Shown here: positions 25,969-34,867 of the stretch, piece by piece
How positions within the stretch are numbered: the stretch's first letter is position 1
Layout of the letters: each line of letters begins with the position of its first letter
Assembly: GCF_901472495.1 (NCBI RefSeq)
Contig: NZ_LR590469.1
Span: 3,410,001-3,474,000 of the forward strand
DNA length: 64,000 bases
Source of the DNA: Yersinia enterocolitica subsp. enterocolitica
GTDB taxonomy: Bacteria; Pseudomonadota; Gammaproteobacteria; Enterobacterales; Enterobacteriaceae
Reading direction: 5' to 3'
Notes under the pieces: generated by a model
Databases searched by the model: none
Seen by the model: the letters and a program-made list of their open reading frames with translations, nothing else
Told to the model about the DNA's origin: nothing
Position numbers and translations under genes: made by a program

Positions 25969-27066
25969 ATGACATCAGTTAGGGGAATTATAGACAATGC
26001 ACCAGACCCTCGTTGGGTTGCCATTGTTAACCGTGATAAAACCGCCGATGGTCGGTTTGTTTATGCGGTGAAAACCACCGGTGTATATTGTCGGCCTTCA
26101 TGCTCGTCCCGTCAGGCTAAAGTAGAAAATATTGAATTCTATGCTGATAATGATGCGGCAGAGCTTGCCGGTTATCGGCCATGTAAACGTTGCCGACCTA
26201 CTCAGTTATCCCAAGCGCAGCAGCACGCAGAGAAAATCAGCCAGGCATGTCGATTAATTGAGCAAGCCGAAACCCCCTTTACACTTGATGCATTGGCGGC
26301 TGAATTGAATCTCAGTACTTTTCATTTCCACCGGTTATTTAAATCCATTACCGGGCTAACTCCCAAAGCGTATGCCTCCGCGACCCGCAGTGCGCGTATT
26401 CGTCAACAATTGGTGGAAAAGGGTTCGGTGACGGAGGCAATTTTTGAAGCTGGGTATAACTCTAATGGTCGTTTTTACGAGCAATCTAATCAGTTATTGG
26501 GTATGACGCCGACCCGCTACCGCCAGGGTGGCCGCGATACTGCGCTGCGTTTTGCTGTTGGGGAAAGCTCTATCGGCGCAATCCTGATGGCACAAAGTGA
26601 ACTGGGGATATGCGCTATTTTGTTAGGTGACGACCCGGCCCTGTTGGTGAAGCAATTGCAGGATAAGTTTCCTCAGGCGGAGTTGATCGGTGGGGATGCT
26701 GAGTTTGAGCAATGGTTCGCGCAGGTGGTGGGGTTGGTCGAGGCTCCGCAGCTTGGGCTGGATTTGCCACTGGATATTCGTGGCACGGCATTCCAACAGC
26801 GGGTTTGGCAAGCGTTGCGAGAAATACCGGCCGGAGATACTGCCAGCTATGCTGATATCGCCGCTAAAATTGGCGCACCGAAAGCGGTACGAGCGGTGGC
26901 GGGTGCTTGTGCTGCTAACATGTTAGCTGTTGCTATTCCTTGTCACCGAGTCATTCGTCAGGATGGGGCGTTGTCCGGTTATCGCTGGGGGATTGAGCGC
27001 AAGAAGCGGTTACTGGAAAAAGAGCAGCAGGAAGTGGGAACCAGGGATCAGCCCGATCCGGCATGA
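25969..27066 (+). CDS. ada: Bifunctional Ada: methylphosphotriester sensor/activator and O6-methylguanine-DNA methyltransferase
   Basis: ATG 25969 (MTSVRGIIDNAPD), after a GGGG ribosome site, gives 365 residues. The N-terminal zinc domain has four Cys in YCRPSCSSR and CKRCRP; the first accepts methyl from DNA phosphotriesters. An AraC-type helix-turn-helix follows (LAAELNLSTFHFHRLFKSIT, about residues 100-120). The C-terminal methyltransferase has the acceptor Cys in AIPCHRVIR. Ada repairs alkylated DNA and, once methylated, activates its own gene. Codons open upstream to 25888 overlap the predicted Ada box and are unlikely to be translated. No alkB follows; cpxA is convergent. Confidence 0.96.
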   Translation: MTSVRGIIDNAPDPRWVAIVNRDKTADGRFVYAVKTTGVYCRPSCSSRQAKVENIEFYADNDAAELAGYRPCKRCRPTQLSQAQQHAEKISQACRLIEQAETPFTLDALAAELNLSTFHFHRLFKSITGLTPKAYASATRSARIRQQLVEKGSVTEAIFEAGYNSNGRFYEQSNQLLGMTPTRYRQGGRDTALRFAVGESSIGAILMAQSELGICAILLGDDPALLVKQLQDKFPQAELIGGDAEFEQWFAQVVGLVEAPQLGLDLPLDIRGTAFQQRVWQALREIPAGDTASYADIAAKIGAPKAVRAVAGACAANMLAVAIPCHRVIRQDGALSGYRWGIERKKRLLEKEQQEVGTRDQPDPA

Positions 27067-27086
27067 TCGGCTTGTCGAGATGATAC

Positions 27087-27128
27087 CTTGCGCACTTGGC
27101 ATTGCAGCTAACAAGCCAGGTGCGCAAG
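27087..27128. terminator. Bidirectional hairpin between ada and cpxA
   Basis: CTTGCGCACTTGGC pairs with GCCAGGTGCGCAAG with one mismatch around a 14-base loop. It occupies the 69 bp between the convergent stops. Confidence 0.65.
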
Positions 27129-27135
27129 AAGCGTA

Positions 27136-28512
27136 TTAAACTTTAAGTGGATGCAGCGGTAGCCAGATTATCAGACGTAGCCCACCTAATGGGCTGTCTT
27201 CGGCTCGCACCCAACCGCGATGCTGATTAACCGCTGTTTCCACAATAGCCAATCCCAAACCTGTCCCGCCAGACTCACGATCTCGCGCTTCATCAGTGCG
27301 GTAGAATGGTCGGAATATCTGTTCACGGTCTTCTGGGCTGACACCAGGCCCATCATCATCGACAGTGATGGTTATCCCTTGGTTATCCGAACTGAACGCC
27401 ACGGCAATGTGATGGTGGGAGTAACGCAGCGCATTACGCACGATATTCTCTAGCGCGCTGTCAAGGGCCGCAGGATTGCCAAATAAGGTCCAAGGCCCCG
27501 GTGGGGCAGTCACTTCCAGTGTTTTGCCCATTTGGTCAGCTTCAAACTGCGCGTTTTCCAGCACCTCAGACCAAAGTTCATTGGCCTTAATCGGTTCGCG
27601 ATGTAACTCGTTTTTATGCTGACTACGGGATAACACCAGTAAATCATTGATCATGCTATCTAGCCGTTGCGCTTCCATTTCGATGCGCTCCAGTTCCTTA
27701 CCTTCACCATGACGGCGGCGCATCAGCGCAGTCGCCAATTGCAGGCGGGTTAGTGGAGTACGCAATTCATGGGAGATATCAGAAATCAGCCGTTGCTGGG
27801 CCACAACCATCCTGTCGAGTGCACTGATCATCTGGTTAAAACTGGCACCGGTGGCCAAAAACTCTTGTGGCCCGGACTCCAGCTCTGGGTGCTGTTTCAG
27901 GTTACCTCGTGCTACATCATCAGCGGCATTTTTCAACTTACGCGCCGGTTTTGCCAGACTCCATGCTAGCCATAATAGCAGCGGTGCACTGATGAGCATG
28001 GTGGCAATCAATAACAACAGCGGCCGATCAAACATCAAATTAATAAAATCTGATTGTGGGCTGCTGGCAGGACGCAGCAGATAGAGTTGATAGTTATCCT
28101 CTCCATCGCGAATAGAGAATGGCCCGACCATCTCAACGCGACCATATTTTTTCTTTTTCGGCTGATCTGAGTTATCTGACTGCCCGATAAAGTTACGCAC
28201 CATTTGCATTTCGTGACGCTGAGCCCCGATGACACGGCCCTCGGTGGTCACTAATACTAAATGTTGACCCGGTGGCGCCCACTTTTCGATGGCGCGATAA
28301 AGCCTGCGCCACCACATGAGATCGTTGGCCGGGTCGCTGGCCAGTTCGGCCTCAATGTGTTGCTCCAGCATCGTTCCCTGACGCTGTTCGCTATCGAGCA
28401 AGGTGGTCATTTGACGCGAATCGAGCTTTGGTACCATCAACACCAGCATTAATACCAGCGCTAAGGTAAACCAGAAAATCGCAAAAATTCGCGCTGTTAA
28501 ACTATTAATCAT
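27136..28512 (-). CDS. cpxA: Envelope-stress sensor histidine kinase CpxA
   Basis: The 458-residue inner-membrane kinase has a first membrane segment at about residues 8-28, a periplasmic sensor region, and a second near residue 165-185. HAMP, dimerisation (H-box in ISDISHELRTPLTRLQ) and ATPase domains (DDDGPGVSPEDR, GTGLGLAIV) follow. CpxA senses misfolded periplasmic proteins and phosphorylates CpxR; CpxP, encoded by the divergent gene, restrains it. The start overlaps the cpxR stop (ATGA), so they are one operon. Confidence 0.97.
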   Translation of the reverse strand: MINSLTARIFAIFWFTLALVLMLVLMVPKLDSRQMTTLLDSEQRQGTMLEQHIEAELASDPANDLMWWRRLYRAIEKWAPPGQHLVLVTTEGRVIGAQRHEMQMVRNFIGQSDNSDQPKKKKYGRVEMVGPFSIRDGEDNYQLYLLRPASSPQSDFINLMFDRPLLLLIATMLISAPLLLWLAWSLAKPARKLKNAADDVARGNLKQHPELESGPQEFLATGASFNQMISALDRMVVAQQRLISDISHELRTPLTRLQLATALMRRRHGEGKELERIEMEAQRLDSMINDLLVLSRSQHKNELHREPIKANELWSEVLENAQFEADQMGKTLEVTAPPGPWTLFGNPAALDSALENIVRNALRYSHHHIAVAFSSDNQGITITVDDDGPGVSPEDREQIFRPFYRTDEARDRESGGTGLGLAIVETAVNQHRGWVRAEDSPLGGLRLIIWLPLHPLKV

Positions 28513-29207
28513 GTTTCAGAGACCATCAGATACCCGCGCCCGCGCAGGGTTTTAAACCAAGGTAGCCCGTCTTTACGATCCGGTAACTTACGGCGCAGGT
28601 TTGAAATATGCATATCAATAGCACGGTCAAAAGGTGTCAATCGTTTACCCAGCACTTCCTGGCTGAGATGTTCGCGTGAGACCACTTGGCCGAGGTGCTG
28701 AGCCAACAGGTAGAGTAAGGTAAATTCAGTCCCGGTCAGTTCCAAAGACTGCCCTTCAAAGCTGGCTTCTTGACGGCCCGGATTCAATTGCAGGCAATCA
28801 ACTTCCAGGGTTGGCGCGCCTTGGTCGACATTTTGCTGCTGCTCACTCCAGTTAGAGCGGCGCAAGATAGCCCGAATGCGTGCCACCAGTTCACGGTCAT
28901 TAAACGGTTTTGCGAGATAATCATCCGCCCCCAGTTCCAGACCCAGAACCCGATCCAAATCACTGCCACGAGCCGTCAGCATAATCACTGGTGTTTGGTG
29001 GTGTTGACGTAACTCTTTCAAGGTTTCGATACCGTTTTTGCGTGGCATCATAATATCAAGTAATAACAAGTCGATAGAACTGTCCAGCAGGTTTAATGCT
29101 TGTTCACCATCGTGAGCAACAACAACATTGAAACCTTCCATTTCCAATAATTCTTTCAACAGCGACGTCAGTTCACGATCATCATCAACTAATAGGATTT
29201 TATGCAT
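28509..29207 (-). CDS. cpxR: Response regulator CpxR
   Basis: ATG 29207 (MHKILLVDDDRELTSLL) after GAGGAGAAAC gives 232 residues, equal to E. coli CpxR. The receiver has its phospho-acceptor Asp in DLLLLDIMMPRKNG near residue 51 and Lys in DYLAKPFN. An OmpR-type winged helix follows. CpxR-P controls envelope folding and protease genes. A perfect CpxR box lies 55 bp upstream, consistent with self-regulation. The frame continues upstream to 29303 through that box, so the longer reading is unlikely. Confidence 0.98.
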   Translation of the reverse strand: MHKILLVDDDRELTSLLKELLEMEGFNVVVAHDGEQALNLLDSSIDLLLLDIMMPRKNGIETLKELRQHHQTPVIMLTARGSDLDRVLGLELGADDYLAKPFNDRELVARIRAILRRSNWSEQQQNVDQGAPTLEVDCLQLNPGRQEASFEGQSLELTGTEFTLLYLLAQHLGQVVSREHLSQEVLGKRLTPFDRAIDMHISNLRRKLPDRKDGLPWFKTLRGRGYLMVSET

Positions 29208-29261
29208 GATTGTTTCTCCTCTTGACGCAAAATACGTTATCAATTGCCGGTATTCCATGAC

Positions 29262-29276
29262 TTTACTTAGCTTTAC
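29262..29276. promoter_or_regulatory. CpxR box between cpxR and cpxP
   Basis: TTTAC-TTAGC-TTTAC is, on the other strand, GTAAA-N5-GTAAA, the exact CpxR consensus. Another TTTAC half-site lies at 29293-29297. The position between divergent cpxRA and cpxP fits activation of both. Confidence 0.85.
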
Positions 29277-29391
29277 ATGCCCTGACTCCAGTTTTACATG
29301 CACTGACGCTAGTTTGCAGCCGGGCCGGTAGACTGCTCCTCATTGAATCGCAGAGCAGTAAATCGCTTAGCAGATAAAACCCAGGAGTTAA

Positions 29392-29892
29392 ATGATGCGC
29401 AAAGTAACTAAAGTAGCAACGTTAATCATGGCGTCAATGCTAGTTATCGGCTCTCAAGCCGCCTTCGCCGCTGATAAGACCGGGGCCACTGATGGCTGGT
29501 GCCACGGTGACGGTGCGATGATGAACAAGAAAGATGGTCGTGGTCACCATAACATGTTTGATGGCCTCAATCTGACCGAACAGCAGCGCCAGCAAATGCG
29601 CGACCTAATGCGCCAGTCTCGCCAAGACCAACCTCGAGTTGATCTCGCCGACCGTGAAGCAATGCACAAGCTGATTACCGCAGACAAATTCGACGAAGCT
29701 GCTGTAAGAGCGCAGGCCGAGAAAATGTCTAAAGACCAGATAGACCGTCAGGTCGAAATGGCCAAGGTGCGTAACCAAATGTTTAACTTGCTCACACCAG
29801 AGCAAAAAGCTGCTCTGAACCAAAAGCACCAGCAGCGCATTGAGAAAATGCAGCAGGTGCCAGCAGCACAACCCTCTTCTGCCCAGAAGTAA
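29392..29892 (+). CDS. cpxP: Periplasmic Cpx-pathway inhibitor CpxP
   Basis: This 166-residue protein has a signal peptide (residues 1-26, ending SQAAFA-ADK). Two LTxxQ-type motifs mark the CpxP/Spy family: LTEQQRQQM near 62 and LTPEQKAAL near 140. The family forms curved helical dimers that bind CpxA and misfolded proteins, and are themselves degraded under stress. It is divergent from cpxRA with the CpxR box between. The 3' UTR contains the CpxQ RNA. Confidence 0.95.
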   Translation: MMRKVTKVATLIMASMLVIGSQAAFAADKTGATDGWCHGDGAMMNKKDGRGHHNMFDGLNLTEQQRQQMRDLMRQSRQDQPRVDLADREAMHKLITADKFDEAAVRAQAEKMSKDQIDRQVEMAKVRNQMFNLLTPEQKAALNQKHQQRIEKMQQVPAAQPSSAQK

Positions 29893-29913
29893 GTAGTACC
29901 CAGTAATACCCTG

Positions 29914-29973
29914 TTTTCCTTGCCATAGACACCATCCCTGTCTTTCGCCCTCCATGATGGAGGGCTTTTTTTT
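29914..29973 (+). ncRNA. cpxQ: CpxQ small RNA in the cpxP 3' UTR
   Basis: The 3' UTR from TTTTCC at 29914 holds TTGCCATAGACACCATCCCT, which I recall as the conserved 5' seed part of E. coli/Salmonella CpxQ. It ends in GCCCTCC-ATGATGG-AGGGC and eight T residues, the terminator and Hfq-binding tail. In those species RNase E cuts CpxQ from cpxP mRNA and it represses inner-membrane protein mRNAs. Stem bases differ from E. coli as I recall it, but the structure is kept. Identification rests on memory of the sequence. Confidence 0.8.
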
Positions 29974-30023
29974 GTCTCAATTCCGTTATACTAATAACCC
30001 TTGGATATTATTCGGAATGAGTT

Positions 30024-30926
30024 ATGGATCCGCAATATGCGCGCCTGGTTAAAGCTGCTGCGCTCAGTGCCACTGTGCTGGCATCAATCTTACTGATAAT
30101 TAAAATTTTTGCTTGGTGGCATACCGGATCAGTGAGTTTGTTGGCCGCGTTAGTTGACTCTCTGGTGGATCTGGCCGCTTCTTTGACCAACCTTTTTGTG
30201 GTGCGCTACTCGCTGCAACCTGCTGATGAAGAACACACTTTTGGTCATGGTAAGGCCGAATCATTGGCCGCGCTGGCGCAAAGTATGTTTATTTCCGGTT
30301 CGGCATTATTCCTGTTCCTGACTGGTTTTCAGCATCTGGCCTCACCGGAGCCATTGCAAGATCCGGGTCTTGGTATCTGGGTCACATTAATTGCATTATT
30401 CAGTACATTGATATTAGTTACTTTTCAGCGCTGGGTGGTACGAAAAACGCAAAGCCAGGCCATTCGAGCTGATATGTTGCACTATCAATCTGACGTCATG
30501 ATGAATGGTGCTATTCTTATTGCATTGGCATTGAGTTGGTATGGGTTTCATCGGGCGGATGCGTTGTTTGCATTGGGGATTGGGGTTTATATTCTCTATA
30601 GCGCATTGCGTATGGGTTATGAGGCGGTGCAAGCCTTGCTGGATCGCGCATTACCCGATGATGAACGGCAGGAAATTATCAATATTGTGACGTCATGGCC
30701 GGGTGTGATTGGTGCTCATGACCTGCGTACTCGTCAGTCGGGGCCGACACGTTTTATCCAGCTCCATCTCGAAATGGAAGATATGTTGCCGTTGATGGAA
30801 GCACATATTCTGGCAGATCAAGTGGAACGGGCATTATTACATCGGTTCCCAGGAGCCGATATCCTTATCCATCAAGATCCCACTGCTGTGGTGCCAAAAG
30901 AACGTCATGCGCATTGGGAGTTATAA
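30024..30926 (+). CDS. fieF: Cation-efflux pump FieF (zinc/iron, CDF family)
   Basis: The 300-residue protein has six membrane helices followed by a cytoplasmic domain, as usual for the cation diffusion facilitators. The metal site has Asp residues in ALVDSLVDLAASL (second helix) and His/Asp in MLHYQSDVMMNG (fifth). It exports divalent metals by proton exchange. The order cpxP-fieF-pfkA-sbp is as in E. coli. Confidence 0.96.
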   Translation: MDPQYARLVKAAALSATVLASILLIIKIFAWWHTGSVSLLAALVDSLVDLAASLTNLFVVRYSLQPADEEHTFGHGKAESLAALAQSMFISGSALFLFLTGFQHLASPEPLQDPGLGIWVTLIALFSTLILVTFQRWVVRKTQSQAIRADMLHYQSDVMMNGAILIALALSWYGFHRADALFALGIGVYILYSALRMGYEAVQALLDRALPDDERQEIINIVTSWPGVIGAHDLRTRQSGPTRFIQLHLEMEDMLPLMEAHILADQVERALLHRFPGADILIHQDPTAVVPKERHAHWEL

Positions 30927-31057
30927 TTTATTCATCAGTTATTACTACATTAACTATTGCTACATTAACTACAGGTAAACTGTGGTTACATAATGGTTCA
31001 GTCATGAAGAAAATACCGCCAAATGGCATGACTTGAATCAATTCAGCTTGGTGTTTT

Positions 31058-31066
31058 TGCTATAAT
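31058..31066 (+). promoter_or_regulatory. Extended -10 promoter candidate for pfkA
   Basis: TGCTATAAT is a perfect extended -10 element about 110 bp before the pfkA start. The -35 region is weak. The remaining sequence between fieF and pfkA shows no gene. Confidence 0.5.
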
Positions 31067-31175
31067 ATTCGATATTAAGCTCATCAAGCTGATTTTCTGT
31101 ACTGTTCACCTGTGCAAGACATAATCGGCAAATAAAGAATTTTAAAAAATCGCATCTACAAGTTCAGAGGTAGTC

Positions 31176-32171
31176 ATGGTCAAGAAAATCGGTGTACTAA
31201 CAAGCGGCGGTGATGCGCCAGGTATGAACGCAGCCATTCGTGGGGTTGTTCGTGCAGCTTTGTCAGCAGGATTGGAAGTTTACGGTATTGAAGATGGCTA
31301 TCTTGGCTTGTTTGAGAATCGCATGAGGAAGCTGGACCGCTATAGCGTGTCTGACATGATTAACCGCGGTGGTACCTTCCTCGGTTCAGCGCGTTTCCCA
31401 GAGTTCCGTGATCCGGAAAAACGTAAAGTCGCCCTACAGAATATGAAAGAGCGTGGCATTGATGGCTTGGTGGTTATCGGTGGTGACGGCTCTTATGCTG
31501 GTGCCGATTTGCTGACCAAAGAAGGTGGTATTCACTGTGTCGGCTTGCCGGGCACCATTGATAACGATGTGGCAGGTACTGACTACACCATCGGTTTCTT
31601 CACCGCACTGGAAACAGTGGTAGAAGCTATTGACCGCCTACGTGATACCTCTTCTTCGCATCAGCGTATTTCTATCGTTGAAGTGATGGGCCGTTATTGT
31701 GGCGATTTGACACTGGCGGCGGCGATTGCTGGGGGCTGCGAGTTTATCGCGATCCCTGAAGTTGAATTCAAACGTGAAGATTTGGTTAAAGAGATCAAAG
31801 CGGGCATCGCCAAAGGTAAAAAGCACGCGATTGTCGCCATCACTGAAAAACTGGACAATATTGACGAGCTGGCTAAATACATCGAGGATGAAACCCGCCG
31901 TGAAACGCGTGGTACTGTATTAGGCCACATTCAACGCGGCGGTGCGCCAGTCGCTTATGATCGTATTTTGGCTTCTCGTATGGGTGCCTATGCCGTCGAT
32001 TTGCTAGTGAATAAAATAAGTCCGCCTCTTAACTTCTCATCGGGTGGCTTCTGTGTCGGTATCCAAAATGAGAAGATGGTGCATGAATTAATCTCCGTTT
32101 GTATCGCGCCAGAAAATAAGAAAAGTAAATTTAAAGAAGATTGGTACGACACGGCGAAAAAACTGTTCTAA
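31176..32171 (+). CDS. pfkA: 6-phosphofructokinase I
   Basis: This 331-residue ATP-dependent enzyme phosphorylates fructose 6-phosphate, the committing step of glycolysis. The ATP loop SGGDAPGMNAAIRG, GGDGSYAG, catalytic GTIDNDVAGTD and substrate site EVMGRYCGDL are all present. It is slightly longer than the E. coli enzyme (320) through a longer C-terminus ending KSKFKEDWYDTAKKLF. ATG 31176 follows AGAGGTAGTC. Confidence 0.98.
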   Translation: MVKKIGVLTSGGDAPGMNAAIRGVVRAALSAGLEVYGIEDGYLGLFENRMRKLDRYSVSDMINRGGTFLGSARFPEFRDPEKRKVALQNMKERGIDGLVVIGGDGSYAGADLLTKEGGIHCVGLPGTIDNDVAGTDYTIGFFTALETVVEAIDRLRDTSSSHQRISIVEVMGRYCGDLTLAAAIAGGCEFIAIPEVEFKREDLVKEIKAGIAKGKKHAIVAITEKLDNIDELAKYIEDETRRETRGTVLGHIQRGGAPVAYDRILASRMGAYAVDLLVNKISPPLNFSSGGFCVGIQNEKMVHELISVCIAPENKKSKFKEDWYDTAKKLF

Positions 32172-32192
32172 AACAGTTAATAGCCCGAAAAC

Positions 32193-32218
32193 AAAGCCTC
32201 CGCTCGCGGGGGCTTTTT
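32193..32218 (+). terminator. Terminator after pfkA
   Basis: AAGCCTCCGC and GCGGGGGCTT pair around TC, followed by T residues, about 20 bp after the stop. Confidence 0.85.
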
Positions 32219-32352
32219 GCATTTAACCGCTGGTATATTTCATATTGATATAATCAAAACTTTTTTATTCTTTAATTGACCGGAAAGTTTCTGGCACGCT
32301 CAGTATTAGGCCAACCAATTTGGTTGATAACAATATTTCTGGGAGCGGGTCA

Positions 32353-33342
32353 ATGCGTAAATGGGGTGTAGGTCTTTCATTATTGCTGCTGGCATCAGGT
32401 GCTATGGCAAAAGATATTCAATTGCTGAATGTGTCATATGATCCGACACGTGAGTTTTATCAAGAATATAACCAGGCATTTAGTAAACATTGGCAAGAGC
32501 AAACTGGTGACAAAGTGACTGTGCGCCAATCACATGGCGGTTCCGGTAAGCAGGCGACCTCGGTGATTAATGGTATTGAAGCAGATGTTGTGACTTTGGC
32601 GTTGGCTTATGACGTCGATGCTATTGCTGAGCGTGGTCGTATTGATAAAAACTGGATTAAGCGCTTGCCAGATAACTCTGCACCTTACACTTCAACTATC
32701 GTCTTCTTGGTACGGAAAGGGAATCCAAAACAGATTCATGATTGGTCAGATTTAGTAAAACCGGGTACCTCGGTCATTACGCCAAATCCGAAAACCTCTG
32801 GCGGTGCACGCTGGAACTATCTGGCAGCATGGGCTTATGCGTTAGAGCACAACAATAACGATCAGGCCAAGGCGCAAGAGTTTGTCAAACAGCTGTATAA
32901 GAATGTGGAAGTGTTGGATTCTGGTGCGCGTGGCGCAACCAATACCTTTGTCGAGCGTGGCATTGGTGATGTATTAATTGCCTGGGAAAATGAAGCCCTG
33001 CTGGCGGTGAATGAAGTAGGTAAAGACCAGTTTGATATCATCACACCAAGTATCTCTATTTTGGCTGAACCGACGGTTTCGGTGGTGGATAAAGTAGTTG
33101 ATAAACGCGGCACCCGCGAAGTGGCAGATGCTTATTTAAAATACCTGTATTCACCGGAAGGTCAGACTATCGCCGCGAAGAATTACTATCGCCCACGAGA
33201 TCCAGCTGTAGCGGCTAAGTTTGCCAAGGAATTCCCACAACTGAAGCTGATTACCATCGATGATGTGTTCGGTGGTTGGACCAAAGCCCAGCAGGTGCAT
33301 TTCGCGACCGGCGGCGTGTTTGATGAAATCAGTAAGCGATAA
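32353..33342 (+). CDS. sbp: Periplasmic sulfate-binding protein
   Basis: From ATG 32353 (MRKWGVGLSLLLLASGAMA-KD), after CTGGGAGCGGGTC, the protein is 329 residues, as in E. coli. The first 19 residues form a signal peptide. Sulfate-ligand segments QSHGGSGKQATSVING and NPKTSGGARWNY are conserved. It delivers sulfate to the CysTWA transporter. Eleven in-frame codons upstream (from 32320) are not needed. Confidence 0.97.
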   Translation: MRKWGVGLSLLLLASGAMAKDIQLLNVSYDPTREFYQEYNQAFSKHWQEQTGDKVTVRQSHGGSGKQATSVINGIEADVVTLALAYDVDAIAERGRIDKNWIKRLPDNSAPYTSTIVFLVRKGNPKQIHDWSDLVKPGTSVITPNPKTSGGARWNYLAAWAYALEHNNNDQAKAQEFVKQLYKNVEVLDSGARGATNTFVERGIGDVLIAWENEALLAVNEVGKDQFDIITPSISILAEPTVSVVDKVVDKRGTREVADAYLKYLYSPEGQTIAAKNYYRPRDPAVAAKFAKEFPQLKLITIDDVFGGWTKAQQVHFATGGVFDEISKR

Positions 33343-33402
33343 AATAAGTAAACAATGAAATAAGAAAAAATAACATAATGATTTGATAGCAGTAGTAGAC
33401 TC

Positions 33403-33439
33403 AGCGCCCGTAAGTTAATGCTTACGGGCGCTTTGTTTT
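33403..33439 (+). terminator. Terminator after sbp
   Basis: A perfect 12-bp stem (AGCGCCCGTAAG / CTTACGGGCGCT) with a TTAATG loop is followed by TTGTTTTATT, 60 bp beyond the stop. Confidence 0.9.
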
Positions 33440-33453
33440 ATTAACCATACTAA

Positions 33454-33951
33454 GATTCTGATTATTTTTATAAATATCTTCTTTCTTACACATCAAAACT
33501 TTCCGATTCGCCACGCAGTGAAAAATGCGTTATTGAATTATTTGGTCTAATAAATGTGGCAAATTATGCCGAGAAAATTATTGACATTCATGGCGTTTCA
33601 AGTGCGAACTTGATAGATAATCCAGGTTTGGACTCACCAAGTCCGTCATTGAGCGGATTAGCGAGGAGTGGCAGTATTGAATCACTGCACAGTAACTCGT
33701 CTATATGTGAACCTATATGGCATTGCCATATCAAAGGGGGATGTTAAAGGAAATATGGACAGGCTTATTTATGAAAATAAATCGGTTACTGAGTTGATGA
33801 CTAAGCTACAAGGCTATCTAGTCAGATACGCCAGAAAGCTCAGATAAGTAAATTCTTTGGTTCGGTAGGAACAGATGGAATTGATGTATATGAGAAAAAT
33901 TTTAAACATGCAGATAATAAAAAAGCCGGAGCATCATCTGCGCCAGCTTAA
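33454..33951 (+). pseudogene. Decayed coding sequence of unknown family between sbp and tpiA
   Basis: Three coding-like pieces follow each other in two frames. The first runs 33454-33747 without an ATG and contains EKIIDIHGVSSANLIDN followed by a Ser-rich stretch. The second, in the next frame from about 33662 to 33830, contains YGIAISKGDVKGN, MDRLIYENKSVTELM and TKLQGYLVRYARK. The third returns to the first frame and reads ISKFFGSVGTDGIDVYEKNF to a TAA at 33949-33951. Two opposite frameshifts are needed to join them. Base composition is AT-rich, unlike the neighbours. I do not recognise the family. In E. coli this place holds cdh, to which these pieces show no likeness. The 630 bp between sbp and tpiA hold nothing else but the sbp terminator. 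Confidence 0.5.
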
Positions 33952-33971
33952 TCAGTAGCTTAAAACCTAAA

Positions 33972-34739
33972 TTAGGCTTTTTTAGCTGCTGCGGCTGCTT
34001 TCACGATAACCGCGAAAGCATCCGCTTTCAGTGATGCACCACCCACCAGCGCGCCATCGATATCAGGCTGGGTGAACAGTTCTGCTGCGTTCTTATCGTT
34101 AACAGACCCGCCGTACTGGATGATAACTTGTGCGGCAATGGCGGCGTCTTGTTTGGCGATATGGTCACGGATAAATTTGTGAACCGCTTGAGCCTGCGCA
34201 GGAGTTGCTGATTTGCCAGTACCGATAGCCCAGATTGGTTCATAAGCGATAACCGCGCCTTCGAATGCTTTAGCACCCAAGGTGTTCAGCACTGCGTCTA
34301 ATTGCTTAGCGCAAACAGCTTCAGTTTGGCCGGCTTCGTTTTCTGCTTCGGTTTCACCGATGCACAATACCGGCGTCAGGCCGACTTCTTTCAGTACGCC
34401 GAATTTCTTCGCGATAAATTCATCACTTTCTTTGTGATAAGTGCGGCGTTCAGAGTGACCGATGATGATGTATTGAGCACCGATATCTTTCAGCATTTCA
34501 GCAGAGGTTTCACCGGTAAATGCACCAGACAGATTCACATCAACGTTCTGTGCGCCCAGCGCGATACGGCTGCCCGATAATTCATGCTTAGCTTGATTCA
34601 GATAGATAGCTGGTGGGGCAATAGCCACGCCACAACCTTCAACAGTGCTCAGTTCTTTACGCAGGTTAGCGATAAGCTCGTTAACCATGTGAGTGCTACC
34701 GTTCAGTTTCCAGTTACCCATAACTAATGGATGACGCAT
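33972..34739 (-). CDS. tpiA: Triosephosphate isomerase
   Basis: The 255-residue TIM barrel has catalytic Lys in MGNWKLNG, His in [11 protein letters not shown] and Glu in [16 protein letters not shown], with the phosphate loop YGGSVNDKN. It interconverts glyceraldehyde 3-phosphate and dihydroxyacetone phosphate. GGAGGAAGAAAC precedes the ATG. Gene order yiiQ-tpiA is as in E. coli. Confidence 0.98.
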
Positions 34740-34867
34740 GTTTCTTCCTCCAACAAGGGGACACGAGGGTCAATAATAATGACTGCCCGACAGGCAGTTT
34801 ACCTGTCCAACAGTATAGAGATGATTAGCGGCAATGGCTTTGCTTTTCGTCATTAATTGCGGCGAGA

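Noticed and set aside
33343..33971. A cdh gene between sbp and tpiA as in E. coli
   Set aside because: None of the three frames shows CDP-diacylglycerol pyrophosphatase features; the remnant there is something else.
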